This document shows, piece after piece, positions 1 to 14,600 of a DNA stretch of 64,000 bases. Made by a program: the position numbers and the translations under genes. The DNA lies in assembly GCA_019054805.1 (NCBI GenBank), contig JAHQIY010000023.1:186001-250000 (forward strand). The letters run 5' to 3'. Source of the DNA: Brachionus manjavacas (lineage: Eukaryota > Rotifera > Eurotatoria > Ploima > Brachionidae). Numbering within the stretch: the first letter of the stretch is position 1; every line of letters starts with the position of its first letter. Under the pieces are notes generated by a model. The model was not told the origin of the DNA. It was given only the letters and a program-made list of their open reading frames with translations, and searched no databases.

Positions 1-523
1 CAACCAATGCAGCAAAAAAACAACCCAAATCAAATCAACCAAATCCACAGATTGCCGAAGAGCTCTCTAATTTGGTTGTGTACACCCAAGCTGTCAAATT
101 CAGAGAATTAAACTTGATACCTGCGAACATTTACACAGGAAAGACATTATCTTATAATCCTTTTAAATTGAGTCCTCAATATTCGACAATTCAAAATTCA
201 AATAATAACAGCAAAAAATCTCTCAATAACTTGAATAATTCGAGAATATTTCACAATCAAAATCAACTGGTGACCCAGCAGAGTCTAAGCAGTTCAGGCA
301 CAGATGGTTCTAAATGTGATATCAAGTATAAAAGCTTTACTGAATCTAATTCTCAAATTCAACACAACCAATTGTCTCACATTCAAAATAGTAATTTTCT
401 GACAAGCCAAGTGAGTGAGCATCAAAACCAGTCAAACAATACCCCATGTAGCTATCAAATAGTGTCTTTAAATGAGTCCAAGGCAAAGCAACTGTGCAAA
501 AAAAGACCAACGGATGTAATATG
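1..523 (+). CDS. PLCE1: PLC epsilon exon: start of Y box plus Asn/Gln/Ser-rich insert
   Basis: Partial exon reading in the frame of codons starting at positions 3, 6 and so on. The piece AEELSNLVVYTQAVKF is the conserved start of the PLC Y box. About 100 residues rich in Asn, Gln and Ser follow, then SYQIVSLNESKAKQLC, which matches the return to the conserved Y fold in vertebrate PLC epsilon. An insert at this place is an epsilon-class feature (linked in mammals to Rho responsiveness). The exon ends at 523 with donor GTAAGT; the split codon TG/T is completed by the exon at 9435. Confidence 0.9.
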
Positions 524-3500
524 GTAAGTTAAATAGATTTATGATTTGAAAAATAGTTTTTTGACGGGAGTAACGAGAAGTTTAAGTTTTGTTAAGATTT
601 TCTGCCAAACACGGTCACAAAAAGTTTGTAAGTTGACCGTAATAAAAAAATTTTTGGATCATTTTTTTAACCATTCACTCACACAGCTTTATCGACAATT
701 GCTGCTTGGCCACTCTGCTTTTTATATAGCACTTCATTTCGTTTTTTGAATCTTTTAAAAAAACCGTATTTTCTCGCGTAATATCCCACAATTTTTGCAA
801 TAATAATAACCCCTGTACATTATATGAAACATTAAGTGACATTAAGTGAAGGTAATTTTACTCTAAAATTTTGAATAACATTGAACTTTATGTTCACGCG
901 TGGTTGAAGCTCAGTCATTTTGATTCAGTTAATCTTTTTAAATTAATCTCTCATAAAAGAGTTTTATTTCTTTAGTCTCATATAAACAGCTATATTAATT
1001 TGGTTGACTCCTCGGACTCTGATTCAGACCTAAATTCGGACTCAGAAAGTTATTCTGATAATGAATAATATTTATTTATTTATTGAATTGAATTAACCTC
1101 CTTTAAGGAGAAGTAAAAGAAAATAAAGATAAAATTTTTTTTTTTTTTTTGTGTTTTTGTGTTTTTTTAAAAAATGAAAAATTATTATCTAAAAATAAAA
1201 TTACAAAAATAAAAAAGGAACATTAGTTCGAAAATAGAAAAAGGGATGAAAGTTAGAAAGCAAGATAATTCGGACCAAAATTCATGAATTTCTTTTATTT
1301 TGAATTAGCTCATTTAGGAGAGTTCTGTAATGTTTTAATTTTAAATTGCAAAGACATAAACAAATTGAATCAGATATACCATTATTAGAAATCAGATTAA
1401 TCTTAAGATTTTCTTTAAGTTGGTTTATATTTACTGAAATTTTTGAGGTTTCAATTTTAAAGTACTTGGAAATAAGTACTAAGTCGGAGGAAAAAGATTT
1501 ATTAGAGGGGGGGGGGGTCACTTAGCATATATTTTAAAAATTGTGATGATAGATAATTATATTTAATTGTATCAATAAAAGTTAGTTTTGAAAATAGATA
1601 AAGTTCATCAAAGTTGAATAATTTTAGTACTTTTAAGACTCGTGACATGTGACAGTAGGCTTTTAAACCAAACATTTGTCTAATTAAGTTGTTTTGTAAT
1701 TTATTTATTGAATCCTTTGTGGTCGAATTAAGAGTAAGAGCCTCAAGACCATATGTGAATTTAGATAAGCAAAATGTTTTGTATATAAAAGATTTGAATT
1801 TAGGTGAAGAGGTAGGACTATTTTTAGGCAGAAGATATGAAATTCCAAAAAAGCTGCTCTGAACTTTTTTAAAATTTATAACTGCCTGTGTGTTAAGGTC
1901 AAGATTAGAATCTATAATGAATCCTAAGTATTTTAACTGATTTGCTTCTTCAAGTTCGGATCCATTAAGGTGAAATACCGACTTAAATAATTGAGTGCCA
2001 AAGTTAACAACTTTTGTTTTATTAGGGTTAAATTTTATTCTATTTATTCCCATAAGATCCACAAATATCCAAAAGCATTTGTAGATGGGAGTCAACTGGG
2101 CTTAATAAGATTATATCATCTGCGTAGACAATGATAGAAACATTAAGATTTTTATAAAGAGCTCCAAGCTCATTGTTAAGGCATTCTATTATAAGATCAT
2201 CAATATATATGTTGAAAAGAAAAGAAGATAAAATAGCTCCTTGTTTTACACCAGTTTCAATTTTAAAGGGTTTAGTTGTTAGATTATTTGGATGAGATAA
2301 AACAGCTAGTGCTGAGTTATAATAAATCCTAAGCAATACCCAGTAGGAAGTATGCAGTCTCTTTAATAGTTTATAGAATAAGCCATCACGCCATATTTTG
2401 TCAAAGGCCTTTTCTGCATCTAAAGATGCTATCCTACATCCAGAGCCTTTATTGATGTAGTTAAGAGTTGTTTCTTTTAATACAAAAATGGCATGGTTAC
2501 ATGAGGTTTTTTTCTTAAAACCAAATTGGTTATTACTAACTTTGTAAAGATCAGGGGAGTTAATTAGAATAAGTTTTTCTAGGATTTGAGCAAAGCAGTT
2601 TGAAATAGAAATAGGTCTTATTTTGTTTAGATCATAGCTGTTTTTTAAATTGTCTTTTAGAATAGGATTAATTTTTGAAGTATTAAGATTTTTTGGGATC
2701 TTATTGAATAGTAGAAGTTGGTTGAAGAATTCAAGTAGAATTTCATAAAAGCCAACAAAATTTACATTTTTAACAGGTTATAGGAGATTTTGTCAAAACC
2801 AGTTACTTTTGAGTTATCAAATTCTGATATTATTTTCTTTAGTTGAGACAGCTCAAAAAAAGGCAGAGTATCAGGACGAGTGTAGTTCACAAATGTTTCA
2901 TTCACATGTTTTTTAATATTTAGCTGATCACTTGAGAGAGAGGATTCAATGAATAATATAGTTTTTATTGTTTTATCTTGTCTTTAAATATTTTCGTGAT
3001 TTGAAAATATCGTTTCTTAAATTTTATTTTAAAAAGATAAGTCCATTTTTTTTATATTTGATGTAAAGCTTTTTGTAAATAAAAAATTTTCAAGTATCAA
3101 TTAAATAATTAAGAATATGATTTTTTAAAAATCAAATAATAAATAAAAAAAATAGCCGTTTCATCTAATGTTCGAGGGTTATTAAAGTTTTAAAAAAGCA
3201 ATTTTGGTTAAATTTGGTATAATTCAAAACGGCCAATTTAAAATTCAAAAATTTTGAAAAGATGTCTTTTTTTTCAAAAAATCGAAAATTTAAAATAGTT
3301 TTTTTTTTATAACAATTTAAAAATCACTTTTTTTTAACCAATTTATGGAAAAAAATTTTTTTAAATTTTCGATATTTCGAAAAAAAAAGACATATTTTCA
3401 AAAATTTTGAATTTTAAATTGGCCGTTTTGAATTTTACCAAATTTAACCAAAATTATCTCAAAATCCTGAAAATTTACGCAATTTTTCGTAAAATACTGT

Positions 3501-6500
3501 TATCAAATCACCACTGTAATTACCCATGGGCTTTAAAGACATGTCCTGCTTAATATCACGAGGATAATACGCGAGAAAATACGGTAACCACTGCTAGCTT
3601 GAAACTCTGGAAAACTCATAAGATTAGCAAATCTATTTTCTTGTTCGAACAAAATAGGCCCATTAATAGATATTTTTTGAGATATTACTTTCATGATACA
3701 TTCATACAATTCTTCTTCAAACTTAGCTAACCTCACTCGTTCACCCTTTTCAGGATTTGAACATTTTTCATTTTCTTCTTTATTTTCTAATTTTTCTTAG
3801 CTTTTGAATCGGTTTTTTGAACTGAATCGACTTCTCTAAGAAAACCTCTTTCTCTCTTCTATTTCATCTGGGTTGTTACTTGAAGCAGCTTGCATTGATA
3901 GAATATCACTTGGATTTGATTCAACCCAATTGAAAAAAGTTGAAATAGGTGTATCAAACTCTAACGAAATCGCTTAGTGGTAAACGGTCTCGTAAAGTTG
4001 CTTCGTCTTTGATATTTTGTTCATTGATTCAATACCATGATTTGAAATTTGACGACCCACTGCATAACCCTCATATCAACCAACTGTATTCTCAGACATC
4101 CATTGTTGTTTAAGATCCTGTGATACCACTTTGATTATTTCTTCAATTATTCTTTATACGTGAGCCCAACACTCTATTTTCTTTTCTATTGAACTAAAAA
4201 CTTTTACATAGCATTTGGCTATTGTTTGAGCTGCATCTGCCAACAGAATTTCAATCAATTTGAAAAATAAGTCCGTATAAACGGAATGAAAGATCTTTAA
4301 TAGTTTGAAACAGGAAGGCATAGTCCTCTCTCGTTTCTCTTTTTGTCAAAATTAGTCCAAAAGGATGAAAATGAGAAACTTTAACAGTTGTCCCAGCAAA
4401 CAAACCTGGATAGCTTGTTTATTTATTAGTTTTTCTGTACGAAAATAAAAAGAATAAAGAAAAAATAAAATAAAATAATTCATACAGTTTTAAAGTATTT
4501 AAACTTGAAGTAAGGTATTTTTCATTTATTAATGAAAGGAGGCATTGTGAATTTTGGTACAAAAAACAAATACAAAATATAAAAAATGCCAAAGCTCAGG
4601 TTCTGAAGGAGCAAAACATGTCCTGTAAATTGTAGCAACTGAAACATCCTTTGTACCACCAAAATACTGATTCTGCAAAATCTGCAATACATCTGCAAAA
4701 TTCAGAATTTTGTGAATTTTAGTACAAAAACAGAAACAAAATATAAATTACCCCAGAGATTTGATTTGGACAAACGAAAAAGTATTCTGTATATTGTAGC
4801 ATCTGGTACATCCCCTGTACCACCACTTAATGTATAATCCCAGATTCAAAATCTTGCAAAGCATTTAAACCACATTTAAATTCACACTAAGCAACCCAAA
4901 AGTATAGAATTTTAAACTTTTGCTATGTTCTAAATGTGTCTTGGAAAAATTTTTTTTATTAATTTAGAAAAAAACTATTCAGCGAAGAAAAAAGTGTCTC
5001 TAATTGAAGTCAAATCAATGATCAAAAACCTCATTTTTTGTATTTTTGTATATTCATAAAATAAAAACAAAAAATAAGCTAAAAATTTCATCGAATGAAG
5101 AAATTAAATTTTTTTAAGCATGTTCAATTAATTGGATCACCCAAATAACCCTGCAAAAATTTCTAAAAAATCCGAACACATTTAAGTATGTTTAAATTAC
5201 TCTGCAGAATAGTTGCATCTTCTTAAGTTGTCTTTACACTGAATTTAAGTTCTCTAATATACAGAATACTTTTTCGTTTGTCCAAATCAAATCTCTGGTG
5301 TAATTTATATTTTGTTTCTGTTTTTGTACTAAAATTCACAAAATTCTGAATTTTGCAGATGTATTGCAGATTTTGCAGAATCAGTATATTGGTGGTACAA
5401 AGGATGTTTCAGTTGCTACAATTTACAGGACATGTTTTGCTCCTTCAGAACCTGAGCTTTGGCATTTTTTATATTTTGTATTTGTTTTTTGTACCAAAAT
5501 TCACAATGCCATGAAAGGATGAGAGACAAAAATATTAATTAAAGAACTGTTTTGTTAAGAAATAAATGGAGTTGGGAAAATAAATGAATAAAAATAACAT
5601 GAGAATCAGAAAAAAAAACAAAAAACATATATGAGATCTTAAGAGTCAAAAAATGTTTGTTTAATTAGGTAGTTTATCCATTTTTCAGATATCATCAGAA
5701 TTTAGAGGATTAAAGTATTAATATTTTTAATGCTTTTTGTTATGCAAAAATTTAAACTCTTGATTGTTCAAATTATAAATTATTCTTTTAATTGAATCTA
5801 AATTAAAAAAATAATTTATATCTATATTTCATTTTCATCTACTAATTTGTATTATTAATGTTTTGTCTTACATTTTGCTTTTTACATTTTTAATTTTAAT
5901 ACATCACCAGAATTGGCGCTAAATGAAATAAATAAATAAACAAAAAAGTGAAAATTGGCAACAAAGAAAAGATAAAAGGTCTTTTTTTTCAATTAGATAG
6001 CAAAAAAAAATAATAGCTCCTAACGAAAATATGTGTCGATGTAAACCGACTATTTTTCGACCTAAACGGGTTTACCTGTATACGTATAATAATATATTTA
6101 TGCATTAACTCTTTAATTTGAATTGATTAGTTTTTAGGTTAATCTTAATATTTAAAACCCAAATGCGTGAAAAATAATATAATATTTTATAATTTTTTTA
6201 CAACTTAAAAATAAATTTTAATTAAAAAATTAAGAAAAAAAAAACATTCAAATTCATTGAAATTCATTCATTCAAATTTTTCTTACAAGAAATGTTGTTT
6301 GTACAGTATGTTCCAAAAAGTTAGAATCAAATTGAAAAAAATAAAAATATTGTTTTTTTTGCAATTAAAAAAATCTTTAACTATGAGTTTTTTTCAAATA
6401 ATAGCCTTTTGAAAATAAGACTTCCCAAAAATCTGACAAAATGGGCAAAAATAAAATAACTGATCAACAGAGATGGCAAATTGCATGTTTTTTGAAAAAC

Positions 6501-8649
6501 CAGACAAATACTAAAAGAGAAATAGCCGAGTTAACGAAATAATAAACAAAAATACAATCAAATAGAAAAAAAGTTTGACTCTAACTTTTTGTGACATACT
6601 GTACAGAAATATTCATTAAATCATTTAATCAATACTTATGAAAAAAAATTTTAAATCAATTTTTAATAAGAATTTTTCAATATAATAAATAAAATAAATC
6701 AATCTATTAAATAATCAATACTGATTTCTTTGTCTTTTATTTTTATTATTCTGGCAGCGGAGCAACATGTAAAACCTTGTTAATGTAAAAGCAGAACTTT
6801 AAATACAAGTAACGATGGGTTAAATTTTTTTAAGAGAAATTTTTAAGAAAAAAATTTTCTAATGTAACAACAAAATTATTCAATTAAATTTATTTTTTAA
6901 AATTTTAAAGTTTTGACTTAATGGCTTTAATCTTCTGAGTACCGAATTGAATTATTATAAAACATCAGATTGAAGATTTGTTTTGAATTGATAATTTTCA
7001 AATAATCTATCTAATTGATTTAATATCTGATTTAATACCAGTGAATGCTGAATTTTCTTTGAGAGGAATATGTGAGTTCCCTATTTCTTGTAGAAATATT
7101 CTTTTTATTTTCACTCCATATGGCAAGTTTTTTTTCTATTTAACTATTTTTGAAATTTTGAAATTACGTTGTTTCATTAAAACTCAATACTTAAGCAGGT
7201 TAAAATTTGAAATGTAATTACGCAATGATTTTTAGAAATGTAAAATGGAAAAAAAAAACTTGTGATATGTTTTTTCAAAATCGTTTCGAGAATATTGTGT
7301 AGCAATTTTCTTTTTCGTTAATTTCAATTCCCCATTTTTTATTGAATTCGACGGTTCTTTTTAAGGAAATTTTCAATCCATCGAAGAAATGTTTTGTCGA
7401 GATTGTGTTCTTTTAATTTTTGAATTATAATGAAACAATGATATTCTATCCTTTTTTTTTAATTACTATTTTTTCTCCGTGATTCTAACTTTTTGGAACA
7501 TACTGTACAAACAACATTTCTTGTAAGAAAAACTTGAATTAATGAATTTCAATGAATTTGAATGTTTTTTCTTTTCTTAATTTTTTAATTAAAATTTATT
7601 TTTAAGTTGTAAAAAAATTATAAAATATTATGTAATCTAAAAAAAATGGATTAAGACAATTTTAAAAATATTAAAGTTAGTTATCGTAAGTAAATGCATG
7701 AAAATTTTAATTTTTTTCACATATTTGGGTTTTAAATATTAAGATAATAATAATAATAATAATAATAATTGCTACGCCTGAGCGTGAACCAGACTATAAG
7801 CAGTTTATAAGTCTTTCAAAATGCTATCTAATTTTTTTTAAATAGGTCAATTGTTTTTAATTCTATTTCTTCATTTGTTAATTGGTTCCAATCATTAACT
7901 ACTCTATTAGGAAAAAACTTTACTTCGGCAAACAGTTTTTTATTAGTTCTTTACTTAATCTGTATCGATTGCCTCTTGTGTTATACACAGCTTAACTTTC
8001 CAATGGTTCACTGTACCAACTTTTCTCATCAAATTCATTTTTGAACTTGTACATTTGTATTAGATCACCGCGTATCCTCTTCCGTCCTCCACCTTGTTGA
8101 CAGTGTTGTTAGGTTCAGTGTCTTAAGCTTCTCCATATAGTTTAAATCGCCAAATCCATTAATGCTTCGTGTAGCTCTTCTCTATACGCACTAAAGTGTA
8201 TCCACATCTTTCTTCAGGTATGGATTCCATACCGAGACAGCGTATTCAAGATGGGGTCGAACAAGACTTAAATGTAGTTATTTTCAGCGAAACCTCGGAC
8301 AAAAACAGTTCCAATAATTCAATTTATTAGGCTGAGGAAATAATATAACATCTTTCGGTTAGGCAATTAGAAAAATAACAACCATAAGTTTATTTAACCC
8401 TTGTCCGTCGGGAATAGAAAAAATAACGTTGTCATTTTTGACTAATTCTCTAATTCGTTGTTCAGTTCAGGTGATTAATTAATAAATTTAAATTCAAAAA
8501 AACTTATTTTTTTTAAATTGATTGAATCAATTTATTTATTTGTTTTCTGTACCGAGCTAGAGCTCCTTCAGAATAAGTTAAAAATTAAAAAAATAAAATA
8601 AAAATGAAATAAAATAAAATAAAAATAAAATTAAAGTTAATAAAATAAG

Positions 8650-8692
<43 letters not shown>

Positions 8693-11600
8693 AAAAAAAG
8701 TAAATAAGCTAAATAAATGAAAATTAAGAATATATAAAATTGGAAAAGATTGTTACATGTGGCTCATGTTTAAATAGTTCAAGTTTCAGGAAAAAAAGAA
8801 GAGATAGTAAGGTAGCAATTACACAATGGAGTTGGGTAGTCAATATATCTTGATTCGAAACCTTCTTTGTATTCCTTCACCAGTCTTACAACCAATGGAA
8901 TAGAATGACTCAGTCCTGCCCCAACATATCTCTCACTCAATTCAAAAAGCAATAATTTTCAATTGATTTTTATAGCAAATTTTTTATTTTGAGAAATTCG
9001 TTGATTTGCAATCAATCCTTCAATTATGAAAAATATATAAGGATTAAAAGTAAAGCGGTTTTTTTAAGATTCTAAAGAAGGGATAAGCAATTTATTAAAT
9101 GAAAACTAATTGTTTGATTTGTAAAAGTAAACCATTTTCGTCAACAACGTAGTGCTGGGTCATTTGGATTTTATTTATTAGGCAATTTTTTAAGTAAAAT
9201 CAATAACATAAAATCTCCAAATGATCTTTAACGAAGCTGTCAAAAATATTATCTTAATAAAGATGTAATAAACTAATAATTTTATGTTTTTTTAATTCAT
9301 TAAACTTTTGATAAATTTTTTTGGTCCAATTAGTCCCAATGAGACTCATTCAAATAATTTAAATTTTTTTCAAATAATCTTTTTTATCAATTAAAATTAT
9401 ATTTAGTTAATTTTTTTCAATTTAATTTTTTAAGTCACACTGAAACTCAGTTGATTCGATGTTACCCGAATGCAAGGCGATTTGACTCTTCGAATTTTTC
9501 TCCATTGAATTTTTGGTCATGCGGGATGCAATTAATAGCATTGAATTATCAGACAATTGATAATTTTCAAATACTAAATCAAACTTTGTTCGAGCAAAAT
9601 TCAAATTCAGGCTATGTGTTGAAACCTGAAGTTTTGTGGAATAAATGTCATCCTGAGTATGGAAGGTTTAATCCATTTGAGAAAAAAAAAGACGGCAATT
9701 ATTTGTCATTCACCATTCGCTTGATATCTGGTCAATATTTGGTTGAATCAAATAGCAAAAACTCAATTAACAGCAGCAGTATTAGTTCAACTGCAAATGT
9801 ATCAATAAACTTACCCAATTCACAAAATTTACTCACCAATTCGAATCTTACTTATCCAAATAATGCTTCAAATATACTCGGTCAAAATGGCACGTCTAAC
9901 ATCACCAACTTAAGCTATCAAAGAAACATTGGAATTGAACTCCTGCATTCAACAAGTACTTATGTTGAAATTGAAATAATTGGCATTCCGTGTGATTGTA
10001 GCAAGGAAAAAACAAAAATTGTCAACAGAAATGCATTGAATCCTATTTGGAATGAGGAATTTATTTTTCATGTAAGTTTTTTTTTTAATTTTGTGTTTCT
10101 TTGGCTTTACACTTTTAATTTCTTTTGTAATTTTGTTTCAAAAAGCCAAATGCTAGCAGTCGGTCTATGTCTTTTTGATCAGCTAATCTATTTAAGTCTA
10201 ATGTATTACATTTCTTAACAATTAGTTCTAAATAAAAAAAAACTTAAAAATTTAAGAAAGTAACAATTTTTTTTTTCCATTTTCCTTATTCACTCCTTGT
10301 GAAGCCCTTACTTTTGAATTTCACTCAAGTCGATCTTTTGATCTTTCGCATATCATCCCTATTTCTAGCTCTTTTGTGATTGCTGGCCTCCATGGTCGTC
10401 TTACATTACGCCGCACTTGAGGTGTTCATCAAAGGGATTTTTTTGGTACCCGTATTTCTTTCGTTCTAAGTTCATGCCCAAGACATCGCAGTCTTTTATT
10501 CTTAAAACAGTAACTTTGGCTCTGAATTTGTTCTTGTGTATAGGTCAGAATTTGATAATGTCTTAGGCCACTGTATCACGAGGAATAGTGTAGGAGAAAG
10601 AACGCATCCTTGCCTGACTCCTGTACACACTTTGAAATTCTAAGTTAGTCCTTTTTCCAGAATCACGCTAAACACGAAGTCATCAAATTAAGGGTTTAGT
10701 TTAACTATCTTCTGTGGCTGGTCTTAGGATCTTAATATGGCCAACAAGGTTTCTCTGTGTATGCTATAAAAGGCTTTCTTAAAGTCAATCAAGCTAAGAT
10801 ACAGGAGGCTTTTCCATTCAAGACTTTGTTCTGTGATATTCTTAAGTGCAAACATCTAGTCTATGCTTCTTCTTTATTTATTTATTAAAAAAATAATTTA
10901 GGAAAAGTTTTTTCCAGGGCAGTTCCGAATGGCAGAGCCTTCTTTTCAGCCCACATGGTTGCAATATGATTAAGATATGTATTAATTATATGTGTATAAT
11001 TATATAAATTGAATATAAAAGATTATATATAAATTGTTAGATTAAATTTTTAGTAAGAGTTTGGCGTGTTAATGATTGAATCAAAGGGTGTTTTGTACTT
11101 TAAATTGTTTCTGGAGGAGTTTTGAAGCAGAAAGTCCTGGATCTCCTGAGCTATTATTTCATGGCTTTTCCTTGTGGTGATAAATTTAGAAAAAAGCTTG
11201 TTTGCTCTGTCATCATTCAAGTCGATTCTTAGCTCTTTATGGATTGTTTTGATACTTGTCTTTAGTGGAAAATACTTTATGATTCGCAACACTCGATTTT
11301 GCATTTTTTGCATTTCGGCTCTTATGTTCTGAGTGCCTGACTGAAGTATTATAAAACAGTAGTCGAATAATGATCGTATGAGCGACATGTATAAAATTCT
11401 GTTGATTTTAAAAGATGATCTCCATTTAAAACTTTTAATTTTCCTGATTAGGTTTATTTTGGAAATTTGTTTTAAATTGATAATTTTCAAATGTTCTTTG
11501 TAGTTGATTTTGGGATCTAGTTTAATACCAAGGAATGTTGGATTTGGGTCAAGAGGAATATGTGAGTTCCCAATTTTTATTTTCATTCCATATCTTTTCT

Positions 11601-14600
11601 CATAATTTTTTCGAAGTCCAGCTTTGGTAAATGTTGTGTAGCAAGTTTTTTTTTCGTTAATTTTAAATCCCCATTTTCTGCAGTACTCAATGATTCTATT
11701 CACTGCCTTTTGAGGAATTATTTGAATTTCCTTTTTACTGGTCCTGGATACCCAGATACAGAGGTCATCTGCGAACAAGGCTATTTTTACATCAGGAGGA
11801 ATAATCGCTAAAAAACAGAATAAAAATGGTAGGGGATAGGCAACTTCCCTGAGGGACTCCACATTTAATAGACTTATCTTTTGAAGTCTGGCCATTATAG
11901 CTGACTCTGAAAGAGCGGTTTGTGAGAATATGTTTATGCTTCTTCTACCTTGTCTAATTCCTGCTTGTTCTTTTCTAAGTATAACTTGCAAAGCGTTTCT
12001 AATTTAGAACTTCTCTAAAGCGCTCAACCCATTCTAGTCTTTGCTCTCTTTCAGTTGTTATGATACAACATTCCTTTTCGTTAAGTAATATTTTTCTTTT
12101 CTGTGAAGAACAACATGTTGTGTATCATATGTAGGTTCCCTCGTGAGCTAACTTTTTCTGCTAAACTAGCTTATATATAGTTTCTCTTATCACGCCTTGC
12201 TCCTTTCTTCATAAGTCTGTTCTTTATTTCATTTGATGCTCATAATTTCTAGCTATTTCGGCTCGATTTTGCCTGAAGCATTTAACGAAAATTTAGAAAC
12301 TTTAATTAACGATTTTGTTTTTACAAATAACAAGTTCGAAATGGCATTCTGAAGTTGTTGAAATATCATTTCAATTCAAAAAAGTTTTTTTTAGATATAA
12401 AAATTAATCTTTAAATTCATTTAAATAATTTCAATATAATAAGCTTTACATGTTATGAAAATTAAAAAAAAAATCAATACATTTAAAAAATAGATTTTAA
12501 CAATGGGTTGTAAAAACATATTTTTTAAAAAACTTTAATTTAATATTAAAACAACAAAATTATTTTTTATTTGAGATCGAAAAATAATTTGAAACATCGC
12601 ACTTTTTCACTGTTATTTCAACATTGGATACATTTTGTAATTCAAACACAAAAAATTAAACCAATTTTACTTCTGTTTCCTTTCTTGAAGTATTTGGTTC
12701 AGTTATGGCATCATCATACTTTCTTTCATCTTCATTACCATCGCATTCAAAAAATAATTCTTTTTCAGTATAGTCAAACGGGGTAAAACCGTGAATTCTT
12801 TTATTTGATCGCTATTTAGTTGTGTGGTTTAATTTTTTTTTTCGAAAAAAATATAAAATAATAAAAGAGAATATTGTCTTTAATTAAAAAAAAACTTTAT
12901 TTTAAATAAAAGAACGGTTCAAAAGTTATAGTTAAAATAAAATAAGATCTTTCATTAACGTTTCAACGCTTTCATTGGGGTAAATCCGTGAATTACATTA
13001 ATTCAAGCAATTAAAATACAAAAAAAAGTATTTTAAAACAAAATTTATCTATTTAGAACACTTTTTTGAACAAAAAAATTCCATAGTTAAATCAAAGCCT
13101 CTTGGAAGGCATTTCCCACAAGACCAATTGTTACATTTCTCACAAGAAATCCATTTGTTTTGATTTGTTTTGATTTGTTTTGACTTTTCCAAATACTATT
13201 GAAACAACTTTTTTGGTCGTTAAGTGGAGATATTTCAATTTCAGACTCTTCTTCATCTTCTTCAACACTGATTATTGTCACTTTTTTCCTCTTTTTGTTC
13301 AACTTTTTTGCCTCTTCATCTTCTAATTGTTTCAAAACTTGATTCTCAGTCAAAACTTACCGTACTTTCTTTTAATCCTCGTTTTTTTTGTTGACGTTTT
13401 CTCTTTATTTGCTGATTGTTGATGTTGAAAAACAGATTGAACCAATGACTTTTTCGCCTCTTCAACTAAGTTGGCCGATTTGTTTTTTTTTCCCAACTTA
13501 ATTGTCAAAGTTTCTAATGCTAGCAAAATTAAAACCATGACCCCAATCAGCTAATTGTTTGATCACTTCAACTAAAAGCGTTTCAAATTCTTTAGGAATC
13601 CATGGGGTAGCACCTTTACCATTTGCAGGTCTTTTATACTTTTCATTGATTCGGTTGTTAAGTGTTGAATATAGAATGTTAAAGCGCACAGAAGCTTGAT
13701 GTTTGTTTAATTTTTTAGCTTCAATTTCGGCAATGGCTATTTGTAAAGTTTCTTCGCTATAAGCTTTTTGGGTTTTTTGGAAGTTACTTCTCGGCATTTT
13801 TAAAAAGTTTTTTTTTTAAATATCAATCAAATAGAAAATTCACACTATTTATTGCAATAAATGAAATTAACGGTTTAACCCCAATCCCATTTTTTCTTAA
13901 ACTTATTTTATTCTAACAGAAAATCGGTTAAGTTTTTGAATTTTTCAATAAGAAATTCGTAATCAGTATCAAAAAATTCATACAACAGTGTTCTTTGTTC
14001 AAATTTTTACCAATTATCAAGAAAGTTTTTTTTTGAGGATAGGTATTTTCTTTTAAGTAGCGAAGAATAGTCGTTTAAATGAATTAAAAAAAAATAAAAA
14101 ATTCTTTTTTATTGGTCATTTTTATTAACAAAGACGTTCTTTATATTCTTTTTTTTATTTAATAGAAAAATTTTTTTTCAAAGAAAATTTATAGTCATTC
14201 AAAGAAGAATTCACGGTTTTACCCCATTAACGGTTCAACCCTGAATTCCTATACTATAGGCTACTATTTAATCCAGTAGCAAAAATAATTAAACTAGTAG
14301 CAAATTTAATAAAAAATCGTAGCAAATATTACACGTAGTAAATTAAATAAAAAAGTAGTAAAAAAAGGTTGTTAAAAGTAAAATAAATTATTTAGTAGCA
14401 AAAGTATTTTTTCAATAGTAAATATAAATTAATTTAATTTTTGATTGATAACTACTCATACATGGATACCACCATAAATGGAGCCTACGCCTTGGCACTA
14501 CAAAGATCGCATATAAATACACGGAAAACAAAAATGTTGGCTGACCGGTGGCTGGACCACGAGTCAGTCGTTTTTATTGAAAAATAATTAAAAAGGTTCG

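Larger units (their letters stand above)
6138..7745. repeat. Large inverted repeat enclosing nested transposons
   Basis: Arms 6138-6335 and 7478-7745 are inverse complements: ATCTTAATATTTAAAACCC at the left outer edge matches GGGTTTTAAATATTAAGAT at the right, and the inner edges end in a Tc1-like TACAGTATGTTCCAAAAAG motif. The right arm carries an extra segment of about 80 bases. Between the arms lie a Tc1-like remnant (6302-6603), a repeat shared with 25985-26150, and a LINE fragment on the minus strand (6960-7440). Confidence 0.75.

Noticed and set aside
7743-7770. AAT repeats (also 28931-28973 and 60297-60323) as a CRISPR-like array
   Set aside because: Simple trinucleotide tails of LINE 3' ends, no spacers.
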